Origin: Herbaspirillum sp. SJZ106 | Lineage (GTDB): Bacteria; Pseudomonadota; Gammaproteobacteria; Burkholderiales; Burkholderiaceae_D | Direction: 5' to 3' | Length of the DNA stretch: 64,000 nt | NCBI RefSeq assembly: GCF_006715495.1 | Contig: NZ_VFNI01000002.1 | Span: 558,001 to 622,000 of the forward strand | In this document: positions 48,458 to 58,708 of the stretch, piece by piece | How the letters are laid out: the number at the start of each line of letters is the position of its first letter | Position numbering within the stretch: position 1 is the first letter of the stretch | The notes under the pieces: generated by a model | Databases searched by the model: none | Told to the model about the DNA's origin: nothing | The model's input: only the letters and a program-made list of their open reading frames with translations | Made by a program: the position numbers and the translations under genes

Positions 48458-50578
48458 TTACGCGGCCAGCTTGGAAATATCGGCCACCTGGTTCAGCATG
48501 CCATGCAGCTCCGCCAGCAACGCTTGGCGGTTCTTGCGCAACTGTTCGTCTTCGGCGTTGACCATCACGTCGTTGAAGAAGGCGTCGACATTCTGCCGCA
48601 ATTGCGCCAGCGCCTTCAATGCGCCGGCGAAATCGCCCTTGGCATAGGCCGCTTCCACCTGCGGGCGCGACAGCTGCATGGCCGAGTGCAGGCCCTGCTC
48701 GGCGGCTTCGCGCAGCAGGCTGTCCTGCACCTGGCCGTGGCCGTCGATGGCCACGCCTTCGATCTTCTTCAGGATGTTGGTGATGCGCTTGTTGGCCGCG
48801 GCCAGCGCTTCGGCTTCGGGCAAGGCGGCGAAGGCCTTGACCGCGTCCAGGCGCTCGACCACGTTGTCCAGCACGGCCGGCTGCTGCGCCACCACCGCTT
48901 CGACTTCATTCTGCGCGAAGCCGCGCTCGCGCAGCAGGCCGCGCAGGCGGTCGTACAGGAAGGCCAGCACGTCGGCGCCCGGGTTCTTGAAATTGGCGTT
49001 GCCGGCGAACAGTGCGGCCGCGGCCTCCACCAGCACCGGCAGCGACAGCGGCAGGCGCTTTTCGACCAGCATGCGCAGCACGCCCAGGGCGTGGCGGCGC
49101 AGCGCGAACGGGTCCTTGTCGCCGGTCGGCTGCAGGCCGATGCCCCAGATCCCGACCAGGGTTTCCAGCTTGTCGGCCAGCGCCACGGCGGTGCCGGTCG
49201 CGGTGGCCGGCAGCGCGTCGCCGGCAAAGCGCGGCTGGTAATGCTCGGAGGCGGCTTGCGCGACGTCTTCGGCTTCGCCGTCATGGCGCGCGTAGTAGGT
49301 GCCCATGATGCCTTGCAGCTCGGGGAACTCGCCCACCATGTCGGTCAGCAGGTCGGCCTTGGCCAGCAGCGCGCCGCGCTCGGCCAGCGCCACGTCGCCG
49401 CTCAACAGGCCGGCGATCTTGCCGGCCAGCGCCTGGACGCGCTCGGTGCGCTGCAACTGGTTGCCCAGCTTGTTGTGGTAGACCACGTTGGCCAAGAGCG
49501 GCACGCGCTCGGCCAGCTTTTTCTTCTTGTCCTGCTCGAAGAAGAACTTGGCGTCCGACAGGCGCGGGCGCACCACGCGCTCGTTGCCGCCGATGATGTG
49601 TTCGGGATGCGCGGTCTCCAGGTTGGAGACGATCAGGAAGCGCGAGCGCAGTTTTCCGTTGGCGTCGGTCAGCGCGAAGTACTTCTGGTTGGTCTGCATG
49701 GTCAGGATCAGGCATTCCTGCGGCACGGCCAGGAACTCATCCTCGAACTTGCATTCGTAGACCACCGGCCATTCGACCAGCGCGGTGACTTCGTCGAGCA
49801 GGCTGTCGGGCATCAGCACCTGGTCGGCGCCGGCCTTGTCCAGCAGCGCGGCGCGGATCTTGTCGCGGCGCTCGGCGAAGCTGGCGATGACGCGGCCTTG
49901 CGCGGCCAGCGTCTCGACGTAGGCGTCGGGCGCGGCGATCTGCAGCGCGCCCGGCGACAGGAATCGGTGGCCCAGCGTGGTGCGGCCGGCGTCCAGGCCG
50001 AGGATGGTCAGCGGCAGCACGGCATCGCCGAACAGGGCCACCAGGTAATGCGCCGGGCGCACGAAATGCACGGTTTCCCCGGCGGCGCGGCCGAACTGGC
50101 GCTGGTAGCTCATGACCTTGGGGATCGGCAGCTTGGCGACGGCTTCTTCCAATGCCGCCTGCAGGCCCTGGGCCAGGGCCGAGCCCTTGGCGGTATAGGT
50201 GTAGAAGAAGCTTTCGGCCTTGCCGTCCTGCGCGCGTTCCAACTGGTCCGGCGTGATCACGGCGGCGCCGGTGGCGGCGGCCAGGGAAGCCAGCTTCTTG
50301 ACCAGCGGCGCGGCCGGGCGGCCTTCCGCATCCAGGCCGACTGCGACCGGCAACACCTTTTCGCGGATCGCCTTGTCGGGCGAGGCGGGGCGTACCTTGG
50401 TGATGGAGACGGCCAGGCGGCGCGGCGTGGCGTAGGCGGTGGCGGCGGAATCGGATTCCAGGTAGCCGCGGCTTTGCAGGCCATTGAAGATGCCGGCGGC
50501 GAAAGCGTCGCCCAGCTTGGCCAGCACCTTGGGCGGCAGTTCTTCGGTGACGAGTTCTACGAGAAGTGTTTGGTTCAT
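48458..50578 (-). CDS. glyS: glycine-tRNA ligase beta subunit
   Basis: 706 residues, the usual length. N-terminal [23 protein letters not shown] and internal [22 protein letters not shown] are conserved. The HD-like central domain and C-terminal anticodon-binding DALR region (residues about 590-690) are recognisable. With GlyQ it forms the alpha2beta2 glycyl-tRNA synthetase of bacterial type. It lies 77 bases after glyQ. Confidence 0.97.
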   Translation of the reverse strand: MNQTLLVELVTEELPPKVLAKLGDAFAAGIFNGLQSRGYLESDSAATAYATPRRLAVSITKVRPASPDKAIREKVLPVAVGLDAEGRPAAPLVKKLASLAAATGAAVITPDQLERAQDGKAESFFYTYTAKGSALAQGLQAALEEAVAKLPIPKVMSYQRQFGRAAGETVHFVRPAHYLVALFGDAVLPLTILGLDAGRTTLGHRFLSPGALQIAAPDAYVETLAAQGRVIASFAERRDKIRAALLDKAGADQVLMPDSLLDEVTALVEWPVVYECKFEDEFLAVPQECLILTMQTNQKYFALTDANGKLRSRFLIVSNLETAHPEHIIGGNERVVRPRLSDAKFFFEQDKKKKLAERVPLLANVVYHNKLGNQLQRTERVQALAGKIAGLLSGDVALAERGALLAKADLLTDMVGEFPELQGIMGTYYARHDGEAEDVAQAASEHYQPRFAGDALPATATGTAVALADKLETLVGIWGIGLQPTGDKDPFALRRHALGVLRMLVEKRLPLSLPVLVEAAAALFAGNANFKNPGADVLAFLYDRLRGLLRERGFAQNEVEAVVAQQPAVLDNVVERLDAVKAFAALPEAEALAAANKRITNILKKIEGVAIDGHGQVQDSLLREAAEQGLHSAMQLSRPQVEAAYAKGDFAGALKALAQLRQNVDAFFNDVMVNAEDEQLRKNRQALLAELHGMLNQVADISKLAA

Positions 50579-50655
50579 GTTGTGTGTCTTGCTGTCTTGC
50601 TCGGTGCGCCTGCAATGCCAGGCGCCGGTTCTGTCGTATGCGGTTGCGGCCGCGC

Positions 50656-51573
50656 TCAGGCAGCGGCCTTGATCCCGGCCTCTCCCAGCATGGGGAAGCC
50701 CAGGCGCTCGCGCGACTCGAAATAGGCTTGCGCCACGGCGCGCGAAAGGTTGCGGATACGGCCGATGTAGGCGGCGCGCTCGGTGACCGAGATGGCGCCG
50801 CGCGCATCGAGCATGTTGAAGGTGTGCGCCGCCTTGAGCACCTGTTCGTAGGCCGGCAGCGCCAGAGGCACTTCCATCAGGCGCTTGGCTTCGGCTTCGT
50901 AGTTGGAGAACAGCGAGAACAGGAACTCGGTGTTGGAGTACTCGAAGTTGAAGGTCGACTGCTCGACTTCATTCTGGTGGAACACGTCGCCGTAGGTCAG
51001 CTTCTTCTTGACGCCGTTTTCGATCCATTCGGTCCACACCAGGTCGTAGACGTTTTCCACGCCTTGCAGGTACATCGCCAGGCGTTCGATGCCGTAGGTG
51101 ATCTCGCCCAGCACCGGCTTGCAGTCCAATCCGCCGACTTGCTGGAAATAGGTGAACTGGGTCACTTCCATGCCGTTCAACCACACTTCCCAGCCCAGGC
51201 CCCAGGCGCCCAGGGTCGGGTTTTCCCAGTCGTCCTCGACGAAGCGCACATCGTTTTGCTGCAGGTCCAGGCCCAGCGCTTGCAGCGAACCCAGGTACAG
51301 GTCGAGGATGTTTTCCGGGGCCGGCTTCAACACCACCTGGTATTGGTAGTAGTGCTGCATGCGGTTGGGATTTTCACCGTAGCGGCCGTCCTTGGGGCGG
51401 CGCGACGGTTGCACGTAGGCGGCGCGCCACGGCTCGGGGCCGATCGCGCGCAGGAAGGTCGCGGTGTGCGAAGTGCCCGCGCCGACTTCCATGTCGTAGG
51501 GCTGCAGCAGCGCGCAGCCTTGGGCGTCCCAATATTCTTGCAGCTTGAGGATGATTTGTTGAAATGTCAGCAT
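50656..51573 (-). CDS. glyQ: glycine-tRNA ligase alpha subunit
   Basis: 305 residues. Class II synthetase catalytic subunit: [42 protein letters not shown] at the N-terminus, [17 protein letters not shown] (motif 2 region) and a conserved [16 protein letters not shown]. It activates glycine and charges tRNA-Gly with GlyS. First gene of the glyQS pair, preceded by a 155-bp gap that contains a long palindrome. Confidence 0.97.
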   Translation of the reverse strand: MLTFQQIILKLQEYWDAQGCALLQPYDMEVGAGTSHTATFLRAIGPEPWRAAYVQPSRRPKDGRYGENPNRMQHYYQYQVVLKPAPENILDLYLGSLQALGLDLQQNDVRFVEDDWENPTLGAWGLGWEVWLNGMEVTQFTYFQQVGGLDCKPVLGEITYGIERLAMYLQGVENVYDLVWTEWIENGVKKKLTYGDVFHQNEVEQSTFNFEYSNTEFLFSLFSNYEAEAKRLMEVPLALPAYEQVLKAAHTFNMLDARGAISVTERAAYIGRIRNLSRAVAQAYFESRERLGFPMLGEAGIKAAA

Positions 51574-51680
51574 CTTGTGTGGTTGCCGGAGGAACTGGCG
51601 AGGAATTGCTAAAACCTTGAATTTTAGCGTCTTTTGGGCTGTTTGACCCGGTTTCGGGGTGGCCGATTGCAGGCGGGTTT

Positions 51681-51707
51681 GAACTGTTTCAAGCCTTGAA
51701 ACAGTTC
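51681..51707. repeat. 27-bp near-perfect palindrome between lnt and glyQ
   Basis: GAACTGTTTCAAG, one central C, then its exact complement CTTGAAACAGTTC. It is about 108 bases upstream of glyQ and 22 bases past the lnt stop. No U-run follows on the minus strand, so it is either a poor terminator or a regulatory site. Confidence 0.6.
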
Positions 51708-51728
51708 GGCGTGCCCACTGGCGACTTG

Positions 51729-53360
51729 TCAGTGGCGGATGCGCGCGGCCTTGTTGCGGCCCCAGGCCACCAGCAGCATCAGCAGGGCCAGCCCGACCAC
51801 CAGCTTGTTGCCCAGCAGAATGTAGGGCGTCTGGCCGGCATAGCCTTGTACCTGCGCGGCGAGCGTGCCGCGCGTGTAGGGCGGCAGTTCCTCCAGCGCA
51901 CCGCCGGGCACGATCACGGCGGTAGCGCCGGTGTTGGTGGCGCGCAGCATCGGGCGGCCGGTCTCCAAGGTGCGCATCTGCGAAATCTGCAAGTGCTGCG
52001 GCAGCGCGATGGAATTGCCGAACCAGGCGATGTTGGACAGGTTAAGCAACATGCTGGCCTGTGGCTGGCCGGCGCGGTAAGCGTCGCGCAGCTGGCCGGC
52101 GATTTCTTCGCCGAATAAATCTTCGTAGCAGATATTGGGCAGCACCCACTGGTCTTTCACGGCGAACGGCGATTGCACGGGGGCGCCGCGCGTCATGTCG
52201 CCCAGCGGGATGTGCATCATGTCGACGAACCAGCGGAAACCCAGCGGGATGAATTCGCCGAAAGGCACCAGGTGGTGCTTGTCATAACGATAAGGCGACA
52301 CCGCCGAGCCGGCTTCGGGGCCGAAGCCCAGCACCGAATTGGCGTATTGCATCGGCGCGTCCGACAACGGAATGCCCAGCGCCAGGTGGCTGCCGCTCGA
52401 TTGCGCGAAGCGCACCAGGCGCGCCAGGTAGTCCGGCGGCAGTTGCTGGGGCAGCAAGGGAATGGCGGTTTCCGGCGTGGCGATCAGGTCGGCCGGTTCG
52501 GCGCTGATCATCTGCTCGTACATGGTGAGCGTGGACACCAGCGCATCGTTGGAGAATTTCATTTCCTGCGGGATATTGCCCTGCAGGAGCCGCACCGAGA
52601 TCGGCTGGCCTTGCGGCGTGGTCCAGGCCACCTGGCGCAGCGCCAGCCCGCCGGCCCATAACGCCAGTACCGTAGCCAGCGGCACGCCGATGCGGATGGC
52701 CGCGCCGGCGGCGCCCTTGCGGCGCATTCCCTGCCACAGCAGCGCCAGCGCGCCGGCCGCCAGCGCGGCGATCCAGCCCACACCATAGACCCCGCCCACG
52801 GCCGCGAAACCGGCCAGCGGCCCGGCGGTGTGCGCATAGCCGGACACCAGCCAGGGAAAGCCGGTGAAGATCCAGCCGCGCGCCCATTCGGACAAGGCCC
52901 ACAGCGCCGGCAGCATCAGCAGGCCCATCGTCAGCGGCGACGACGACCAGTGCTTGCGCAGCCAGCCGGCCAGCGCCATGGCGCCGCCGGCGTACAGGCC
53001 GAGGTACAGCGCCAGCAAGGCCACCGCCAGGGCCGCCATCCAGGAGGGCATGCCGCCATAGTCGTGCATGCTGATGTACAGCCAGTGCACGCCGGCCGCG
53101 GCCCAGCCGAAACCGTACAGCCAGCCCAGCAGGAAGTGCCGGCGCGCGCCGGCCTGGGGGGAAACGATGGCCTGGTGGAACAGCCAGGCCAGCGCCGCGA
53201 TCTGCAGCGGCCACAGCCTGAACGGCGCGAATGCGAAGACGTTGGCGGCGCCCGCCAGGATCGGCAGCAGCAGCGGCAGCAGCGCGGCCGGGCCGATGCG
53301 GTCGCGCGCGGGGGCTTCCCCGCGTTGTTCAGGAGTGTTGTTCGGGACGGGGGAATTCAC
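51729..53360 (-). CDS. lnt: apolipoprotein N-acyltransferase
   Basis: 543 residues. Seven to eight membrane helices in the first ~210 residues, then a nitrilase-like periplasmic domain with the Glu-Lys-Cys triad: Glu in TPETAIPLL, Lys in [12 protein letters not shown] and Cys in NICYEDLFG, ending with a last helix. It adds the third acyl chain to lipoproteins such as MlaA. I place the start at a GTG at 53360, since no ATG occurs before the first helix. The frame extends upstream into the corC 3' end; the exact start is uncertain. Confidence 0.92.
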   Translation of the reverse strand: MNSPVPNNTPEQRGEAPARDRIGPAALLPLLLPILAGAANVFAFAPFRLWPLQIAALAWLFHQAIVSPQAGARRHFLLGWLYGFGWAAAGVHWLYISMHDYGGMPSWMAALAVALLALYLGLYAGGAMALAGWLRKHWSSSPLTMGLLMLPALWALSEWARGWIFTGFPWLVSGYAHTAGPLAGFAAVGGVYGVGWIAALAAGALALLWQGMRRKGAAGAAIRIGVPLATVLALWAGGLALRQVAWTTPQGQPISVRLLQGNIPQEMKFSNDALVSTLTMYEQMISAEPADLIATPETAIPLLPQQLPPDYLARLVRFAQSSGSHLALGIPLSDAPMQYANSVLGFGPEAGSAVSPYRYDKHHLVPFGEFIPLGFRWFVDMMHIPLGDMTRGAPVQSPFAVKDQWVLPNICYEDLFGEEIAGQLRDAYRAGQPQASMLLNLSNIAWFGNSIALPQHLQISQMRTLETGRPMLRATNTGATAVIVPGGALEELPPYTRGTLAAQVQGYAGQTPYILLGNKLVVGLALLMLLVAWGRNKAARIRH

Positions 53361-53385
53361 GCTGGACAGTGCCGGGAGAGCGGGA

Positions 53386-54264
53386 TTATTCGTCTTCCGC
53401 TGCCGCAGACGGCAGCTTGGACACCAGCAGGACATGCACCTGGCGAGCGTCGGCGCGCAGCACTTCGAAATGCAGGCCGTCGATGTCGAACTCGTCGCCC
53501 TTGCGCGGCACACGGCCGAGGTGGTTGGCGACCAGGCCGCCGATGGTGTCGGCATCCTCGTCTTCGAGGCGGCAGCCGACCTCGTCGTTGAACTGTTCGA
53601 TCTCGGTGAGCGCCTTGACGCGCCAGCGCGCGCCGTGGGGGCCATCCTTCAGGGCCAGCACGTTGTCTTCGGCCTCGTCGAAATCGTACTCGTCCTCGAT
53701 GTCGCCGACGATCTGCTCCAGCACGTCCTCGATGGTGATCAGGCCGGCCACGCCGCCGTATTCGTCGACCACGATGGCCATGTGGTTGCGGTTGGCGCGG
53801 AAGTCGCGCAGCAGCACGTTGAGGCGCTTGGATTCGGGGATGAAGATGGCCGGGCGCAGCATGTCGCGCACGTCGAACGATTCTTCGGCGTAGTAGCGCA
53901 GCAGGTCCTTGGCCAGCAGGATGCCGACCACCTTGTCGCGTTCGCCGTCCACGGCCGGGAAGCGGGAGTGCGAGGTCGACAGCACGTCGGGCATCCAGGT
54001 TTCGATGGGCTTGCTGATGTCGATGCTGTCCATCTGCGAACGCGGCACCATGATGTCGCGCGCGGCCAGGTCGGAGACCTGGAACACGCCTTCGATCATC
54101 GACAGGGCGTCGGCGTCGATCAGGTTGCGTTCGTGCGCGTCATGCAGCACCTCGAGCAACTCTGCACGGTTTTCTGGTTCGGGGGAAATCAGGGCGGTGA
54201 GACGTTCAAACAATGAACGGTGGGGTTTAGCGTCAGACTTGACGCTACTAGGGTGTTCTTGCAT
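53386..54264 (-). CDS. corC: HlyC/CorC-family protein with CBS pair
   Basis: 292 residues. Two CBS domains (about 60-185: DIMVPRSQMDSIDI and VVDEYGGVAGLITIEDVLEQIVGDI) and a C-terminal CorC_HlyC domain. No membrane helices. E. coli YbeX/CorC is linked to magnesium/cobalt efflux and recently to ribosome-related functions; its gene pairs with lnt and ybeY, as here. The ATG at 54264 fits the family opening; ATGs at 54303 and 54315 are alternatives. Confidence 0.92.
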   Translation of the reverse strand: MQEHPSSVKSDAKPHRSLFERLTALISPEPENRAELLEVLHDAHERNLIDADALSMIEGVFQVSDLAARDIMVPRSQMDSIDISKPIETWMPDVLSTSHSRFPAVDGERDKVVGILLAKDLLRYYAEESFDVRDMLRPAIFIPESKRLNVLLRDFRANRNHMAIVVDEYGGVAGLITIEDVLEQIVGDIEDEYDFDEAEDNVLALKDGPHGARWRVKALTEIEQFNDEVGCRLEDEDADTIGGLVANHLGRVPRKGDEFDIDGLHFEVLRADARQVHVLLVSKLPSAAAEDE

Positions 54265-54430
54265 GGCGTTAGGCGCGAGCCCGACGTAGTTTTGAAGAGG
54301 CATAGGATACAACAATTATGTGACAAGTCCACTAAACCGCCGCAAGTCCAGGCATGGCGCGGCTTGCGCGCAGATGCCGTCAGTTGCATGCCGGAAACTG
54401 GAAAATCCCGCCTGTTGCCGCCATCCGGGC

Positions 54431-54466
54431 AAAAAAAAAGCCGGCCACGCTCGCGCGTGCCGGCCA
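54431..54466 (-). terminator. intrinsic terminator after ybeY (minus strand)
   Basis: Read on the minus strand, GGCCGGCACG and CGTGGCCGGC-type arms with a small bulge are followed by nine Ts. It lies between ybeY and corC, splitting the miaB-phoH-ybeY group from corC-lnt. Confidence 0.8.
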
Positions 54467-54483
54467 TTTCCGCGCATCGGCGC

Positions 54484-54942
54484 TCAGCGTCCGGCGTAAG
54501 GGTCGGCAAAGCCCAGCCCGGCCAGCAATTCGGTCTCCAGCGTTTCCATTTCGACCGCGTCTTTCTCGTCTTCATGGTCGTAGCCCTGCGCATGCAGCAC
54601 GCCGTGCACCACCAGGTGGGCGGTGTGCTCAATGACGCTCTTTTTCTGTTCGGCGGCCTCCTTCTCCAGCACGTCGGTGCAGAAGATGATGTCGGCCTGC
54701 GTCACTTCGCTGTCTTCATCCTCTGTATAGGCGAAGGTCAGCACATTGGTGGCATAGTCCTTGCCGCGATAGTCGCGGTTCAGCGCGCGGCCTTCGTCGG
54801 CATCGACGAAGCGCAGCGTCAGTTCGGCCGGGGCGAACAGCGCGGCCTGCACCCAGCGGCGCAGCATGGGGCGGGTGACGGTGTCTTTCAGGCTGGCGTC
54901 GGCGTATTGCACCGACAAGGCGAGCTTAGGTTTTGCGGACAT
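54484..54942 (-). CDS. ybeY: endoribonuclease YbeY
   Basis: 152 residues. The zinc site [12 protein letters not shown] matches the family motif H3XH5XH, and the conserved Arg region is in [17 protein letters not shown]. It is a single-strand endoribonuclease in 16S rRNA maturation and ribosome quality control. The start overlaps phoH by 17 bases. A strong terminator follows. Confidence 0.95.
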   Translation of the reverse strand: MSAKPKLALSVQYADASLKDTVTRPMLRRWVQAALFAPAELTLRFVDADEGRALNRDYRGKDYATNVLTFAYTEDEDSEVTQADIIFCTDVLEKEAAEQKKSVIEHTAHLVVHGVLHAQGYDHEDEKDAVEMETLETELLAGLGFADPYAGR

Positions 54943-56059
54943 TGCGGGGCTTGGCTGCTTTGGTCAGGAGGTTGGTGGCCGCGCGCGCGGTGCTGCGGGC
55001 GGTGTCGGGTTTCGGGTTGTTGTGCCCATCGTAGGCATCGACGATGCGCGCCACCAGCGGATGGCGCACCACGTCGGCGCTGGTGAAGCGCGAGAAGGCG
55101 ATGCCGCGCACATTGTGCAGCACCGTCAGCGCATCGACCAGGCCGCTCTTCTGGCCGTGATGCAGGTCGACCTGGGTGACGTCGCCGGTCACCACCGCCT
55201 TGCTGCCGAAGCCGATGCGGGTCAGGAACATCTTCATCTGTTCCGGCGTGGTGTTTTGCGCCTCGTCCAGGATGATGAAGGCATGGTTCAGCGTGCGGCC
55301 GCGCATGTAGGCCAGCGGCGCGATCTCGATGGCCTGCTTCTCGAACAGCTTTTGCGTGCGGTCGAAACCGAGCAGGTCGTACAGCGCGTCATACAGCGGA
55401 CGCAGGTAGGGGTCGACCTTCTGCGCCAGGTCGCCCGGCAGGAAACCCAGGCGTTCGCCGGCTTCCACCGCCGGTCGGGTCAGTACGATGCGTTGCACCG
55501 AATCGCGCTCCAGCGCATCCACCGCGCAGGCCACGGCCAGGTAGGTCTTGCCGGTGCCGGCCGGGCCGACGCCGAAGGTGATGTCGTGTTCCAGGATGGC
55601 GTTGAGATACTGGCTCTGGTGCGGCGTGCGGCCACGCAGGTCGTGCTTGCGGGTCTTCAGGATCGGGCTGTCGGGGATGGCCTGTTCATCGGCCGCGGCC
55701 GTTTCTTCCGCGGTCGGCGCCTCCGCCTTGCGCGCGCGGCGAACGCTGGCGCTCAGCGGCGGCAATCCGGCTTCTTCATCGGCGGCCGCATTGGCGCGCT
55801 GTTCGACCAGCGTCAGCTGGATATCGTCCAGCGACACCGCGCGGTCGGCGCGTTCATAGAAGCGCTCCAGCACATCCACTGCGCGTTCGGCGTTAGTGCC
55901 GGTGACGATGAAACGGTCGCCGCGGCGGAAGATGGTCACATCCAGCGCGTTGGAAATCTGCCGCAGGTTTTCATCCAGCGCCCCGCACAGGTTGGCCAGG
56001 CGCCGGTTGTCCAGCGGTTGCGGGATGAAGTGGTGCGGCTGGTTGGGGATCTTTTTCAA
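54926..56059 (-). CDS. phoH: PhoH-family ATPase (PhoH-like/YbeZ)
   Basis: 377 residues. An N-terminal KH-like region, a linker, and a P-loop domain with [16 protein letters not shown] (Walker A) and [23 protein letters not shown] (Walker B region). YbeZ-type proteins partner with YbeY in RNA metabolism and have predicted helicase activity. It lies between miaB (23-base gap) and ybeY. The Lys/Arg-rich C-terminus is typical for RNA-binding forms. Confidence 0.95.
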   Translation of the reverse strand: MKKIPNQPHHFIPQPLDNRRLANLCGALDENLRQISNALDVTIFRRGDRFIVTGTNAERAVDVLERFYERADRAVSLDDIQLTLVEQRANAAADEEAGLPPLSASVRRARKAEAPTAEETAAADEQAIPDSPILKTRKHDLRGRTPHQSQYLNAILEHDITFGVGPAGTGKTYLAVACAVDALERDSVQRIVLTRPAVEAGERLGFLPGDLAQKVDPYLRPLYDALYDLLGFDRTQKLFEKQAIEIAPLAYMRGRTLNHAFIILDEAQNTTPEQMKMFLTRIGFGSKAVVTGDVTQVDLHHGQKSGLVDALTVLHNVRGIAFSRFTSADVVRHPLVARIVDAYDGHNNPKPDTARSTARAATNLLTKAAKPRNVRKT

Positions 56060-56082
56060 TGAGGGGTCCGGTCTTTGTTTGG

Positions 56083-57423
56083 CTATTGTTTGACGACGAT
56101 CTCGCCGCGCAGCGAGAACGGGAATGCCTGCAGGATGGTGACATCGACCATCTGGCCGACCAGGCGCGCGCCGTTGGGGCCGCCGTCGAAGTTGACCACG
56201 CGGTTGTTTTCAGTACGGCCTTGCAGTTCGTTGGGGTCGCGCTTGGAAGGGCCTTCGACCAGGATGCGCTGCACGCTGCCGAGCATGGACGCGCTGATCC
56301 TGGCGACGTTGCCGTTGATGACCGCCTGCAGGCGCTGCAGGCGTTTCAACTTGACTTCCTGCGGCGTGTCGTCGGCCAGGTTGGCGGCCGGGGTGCCGGG
56401 GCGCGCGCTGAAGACGAAGGAGAAGCTGTTGTCGAAGCCGATGTCGTCGATGAGCTTCATCAGCGCCTCGAAATCCTCTTCGGTCTCGCCGGGGAAGCCG
56501 ACGATGAAGTCGGACGACACCGTGATATTGGGACGCACCTTGCGCAGGCGGCGGATCACCGACTTGTATTCGATGGCGGTATAGCCGCGCTTCATCGCCG
56601 CCAGCGTGCGGTCCGAGCCGTGCTGCGCCGGCAGGTAGAGGTGATCCACCAGCTTGGGCACCTTGGCGTAGGTATCGATCAGGCGCTGCGAGAATTCCTT
56701 GGGATGGCTGGTGACGAAACGGATGCGCTCGATGCCGGGCATTTCGGCGATGTATTCGATGAGCAGCGCGAAGTCGGCGATCTCGCCGTCTTCCATGGCG
56801 CCGCGGTAGGCGTTCACGTTCTGGCCCAGCAGCGTGATTTCCTTCACGCCCTGGTCGGCCAGGCCGGCCACTTCGGTCAGTACATCCTCGAAGCGGCGCG
56901 AGACTTCCTCGCCGCGGGTGTAGGGCACCACGCAATAGCTGCAATACTTGCTGCAGCCTTCCATGATGGAGACGTAGGCGGTGGCCCCTTCCACGCGCGC
57001 CGGCGGCAGGTGGTCGAACTTCTCGATCTCGGGGAAGCTGATGTCGACCTGCGCGCGGCCGGTGTAGCGGCGTTCGGTGATCATCTGCGGCAGGCGGTGC
57101 AGGGTTTGCGGGCCGAACACCATATCGACATACGGCGCGCGCTTGACGATGGCTTCGCCTTCCTGCGAAGCCACGCAGCCGCCCACGCCGATGAGCAGGT
57201 CGGGATTCTTCTTCTTCAGCTCGCGCAGGCGGCCCAGGTCGGAAAACACCTTCTCCTGCGCCTTTTCGCGCACCGAGCAGGTATTGAGCAGGATCACGTC
57301 CGCGTCTTCGGGACGGTCGGTCTTGACCAGGCCTTCGGCGACGTTGAGCACATCGGCCATCTTGTCCGAGTCGTACTCGTTCATCTGGCAGCCGAAGGTT
57401 TTGATGAATACTTTCTTTTGCAT
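56083..57423 (-). CDS. miaB: tRNA-2-methylthio-N6-dimethylallyladenosine synthase MiaB
   Basis: 446 residues. N-terminal MTTase domain with three cluster-binding cysteines ([35 protein letters not shown]), the radical-SAM motif CSKYCSYC, and a C-terminal TRAM domain ([21 protein letters not shown] onward). It methylthiolates i6A37 of tRNAs. The ATG at 57423 starts the conserved [13 protein letters not shown]; an ATG at 57432 is possible. First gene of the miaB-phoH-ybeY group. Confidence 0.96.
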   Translation of the reverse strand: MQKKVFIKTFGCQMNEYDSDKMADVLNVAEGLVKTDRPEDADVILLNTCSVREKAQEKVFSDLGRLRELKKKNPDLLIGVGGCVASQEGEAIVKRAPYVDMVFGPQTLHRLPQMITERRYTGRAQVDISFPEIEKFDHLPPARVEGATAYVSIMEGCSKYCSYCVVPYTRGEEVSRRFEDVLTEVAGLADQGVKEITLLGQNVNAYRGAMEDGEIADFALLIEYIAEMPGIERIRFVTSHPKEFSQRLIDTYAKVPKLVDHLYLPAQHGSDRTLAAMKRGYTAIEYKSVIRRLRKVRPNITVSSDFIVGFPGETEEDFEALMKLIDDIGFDNSFSFVFSARPGTPAANLADDTPQEVKLKRLQRLQAVINGNVARISASMLGSVQRILVEGPSKRDPNELQGRTENNRVVNFDGGPNGARLVGQMVDVTILQAFPFSLRGEIVVKQ

Positions 57424-57856
57424 AAATCTCAATCAAGCGTAGGGCGCGAGGGAAGATGCATGTGGGATGCGGGCGCCGGCAAAGGGAGGCGGTCGGGCCG
57501 GTCGGCAGTGCGAGGGCGGGCGCGGCGCATGGCATCCGATGCGATGCCTGCGGAGCCTGCCGGCGCGGTGGGCGAGCCATTCCTCAAAGGCTGGCGATTA
57601 TAGCACCTGATGCCTGGGGCGAGCCCGTCCGAGGCGGCCTTGGCGGGGCGCCGGAGCATGCGCGCAACAGCTTGGGCAGGCGGTGTCCGGAGGGTGTCGA
57701 TATGGCAACATTCAAAGACCGCCCGGCATGCTCAGGTCGCTGCCGGGGCGTTGCCTGCCGCGGATCCGCCGGTTCAATGTGTCCATTGCAGGAAAAGCTG
57801 CGGAGCAGGGCATGATGGGCTCGCTGTGCGCAGGGGAGGCGATGCGCAAGCGTGTG
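57424..57856. promoter_or_regulatory. miaB upstream region
   Basis: A 433-bp gap between miaB and the tetR-like gene, GC-rich with no credible gene. On the minus strand a TATAAT (plus-strand ATTATA at 57597-57602) lies about 175 bases before miaB and is a candidate -10, but no -35 is clear. I see no terminator for the tetR-like gene. Confidence 0.35.
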
Positions 57857-58561
57857 TCAGCCAGCCTTTTTCTTTTTCGCCGCCGCTTTGCGCGCCGGCG
57901 TTGCCTTTTGTCGTTGCGGCTGCGGCTGCGGTTGTGGCTGCAGTGCGGCCGGGACCGCAATCGAAGCCTTCAGGAACCACGACAGGACCGATTCGGCCGT
58001 CTTGGCGTCCACCATGCCCGGTGCGCAGCGGTGCGAAAAGCTCACGCCTTCGCACAAGGCCATCAGGCCGATGGCGATCTCGCGCGGCGGCGCTGCCGGC
58101 GGGGTGCCGGTCAGTTTGGAAAACATCTCGACGAATTCGGCGATCTGGCGATAGCGCTCTTCCAGGAAACCGTTGAATTCGGTACGGAATTTCTCGTCGC
58201 GCAAGGCGACGATGCGCGCTTCCATCCACAGCAGGCTGCATTTGTCTCCCTGGTACAACTGGGAGTAATGGGCGGCAACTTCTTCCTTCAGGGCCAGCGG
58301 ATCGTCGGTCGGGCCGCCCAGCATGCGGTGGAACTCCTGGTCGATGCCTTCGCCTTCGCGGCGCAACAGTTCGAAGAACAGCTGGGTCTTGTCGTCGAAG
58401 TTGGAATAGAAGGCGCCGCGCGAATAACCGGCCGCGGCGCTGATGTCTTCCACGCTGGCTAGCGGGAATCCCTTTTGCATGAAAACGGCGTGTGCAGCGT
58501 CCAGCAGCCTTTCCCTGGTCTGCTCCCGGCTTTGCTCGCGGCTGAGTCGTTGGCGTGTCAT
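57857..58561 (-). CDS. TetR/AcrR-family regulator
   Basis: 234 residues. The helix-turn-helix is ASVEDISAAAGYSRGAFYSNFDDKTQLFFELL at about 35-66; the rest is an alpha-helical ligand domain with LYQGDKCSLLWMEARI and CEGVSFSHRCAPGMVD. After about residue 200 comes a Gln-Pro repeat and a Lys-rich tail (ARKAAAKKKKAG) unusual for the family. It is divergent from the RND efflux genes and a palindrome lies between them, so it is the likely repressor of that operon. Confidence 0.9.
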   Translation of the reverse strand: MTRQRLSREQSREQTRERLLDAAHAVFMQKGFPLASVEDISAAAGYSRGAFYSNFDDKTQLFFELLRREGEGIDQEFHRMLGGPTDDPLALKEEVAAHYSQLYQGDKCSLLWMEARIVALRDEKFRTEFNGFLEERYRQIAEFVEMFSKLTGTPPAAPPREIAIGLMALCEGVSFSHRCAPGMVDAKTAESVLSWFLKASIAVPAALQPQPQPQPQRQKATPARKAAAKKKKAG

Positions 58562-58587
58562 GGGGGAAATTTTAGCATTGATGAATC

Positions 58588-58607
58588 CAAATACAATGTT
58601 GCATTTG
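58588..58607. promoter_or_regulatory. candidate TetR operator
   Basis: A 20-bp palindrome of form CAAATnCAAnnTTGnATTTG (16 of 20 bases symmetric), 27 bases from the tetR-like start and overlapping the -35 of the efflux operon. Position and symmetry fit a TetR-type repressor site. Confidence 0.6.
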
Positions 58608-58628
58608 AATTCGTATATGAATTAGAAT
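58599..58628 (+). promoter_or_regulatory. candidate promoter of the RND efflux operon
   Basis: TTGCAT (58599-58604), 18-base spacer, TAGAAT (58623-58628). The start codon of the first gene is 81 bases downstream. The -35 lies inside the palindrome. Confidence 0.5.
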
Positions 58629-58708
58629 GCCGGAAATCCGAAGCGCTTGCCTTCGGGGATTCGGAGCGCGCGGCGATCCGGACATCTACCTTCCATGAAA
58701 GGACCGTC

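Noticed and set aside
48503..50725. 740-codon open frame opposite glyS
   Set aside because: Antisense to a conserved synthetase gene, low-complexity composition, no start signal.
50579..51573. Glycine riboswitch or T-box before glyS/glyQ
   Set aside because: The 77-bp glyQ-glyS gap and the glyQ leader lack recognisable aptamer cores; only the palindrome at 51681-51707 stands out.
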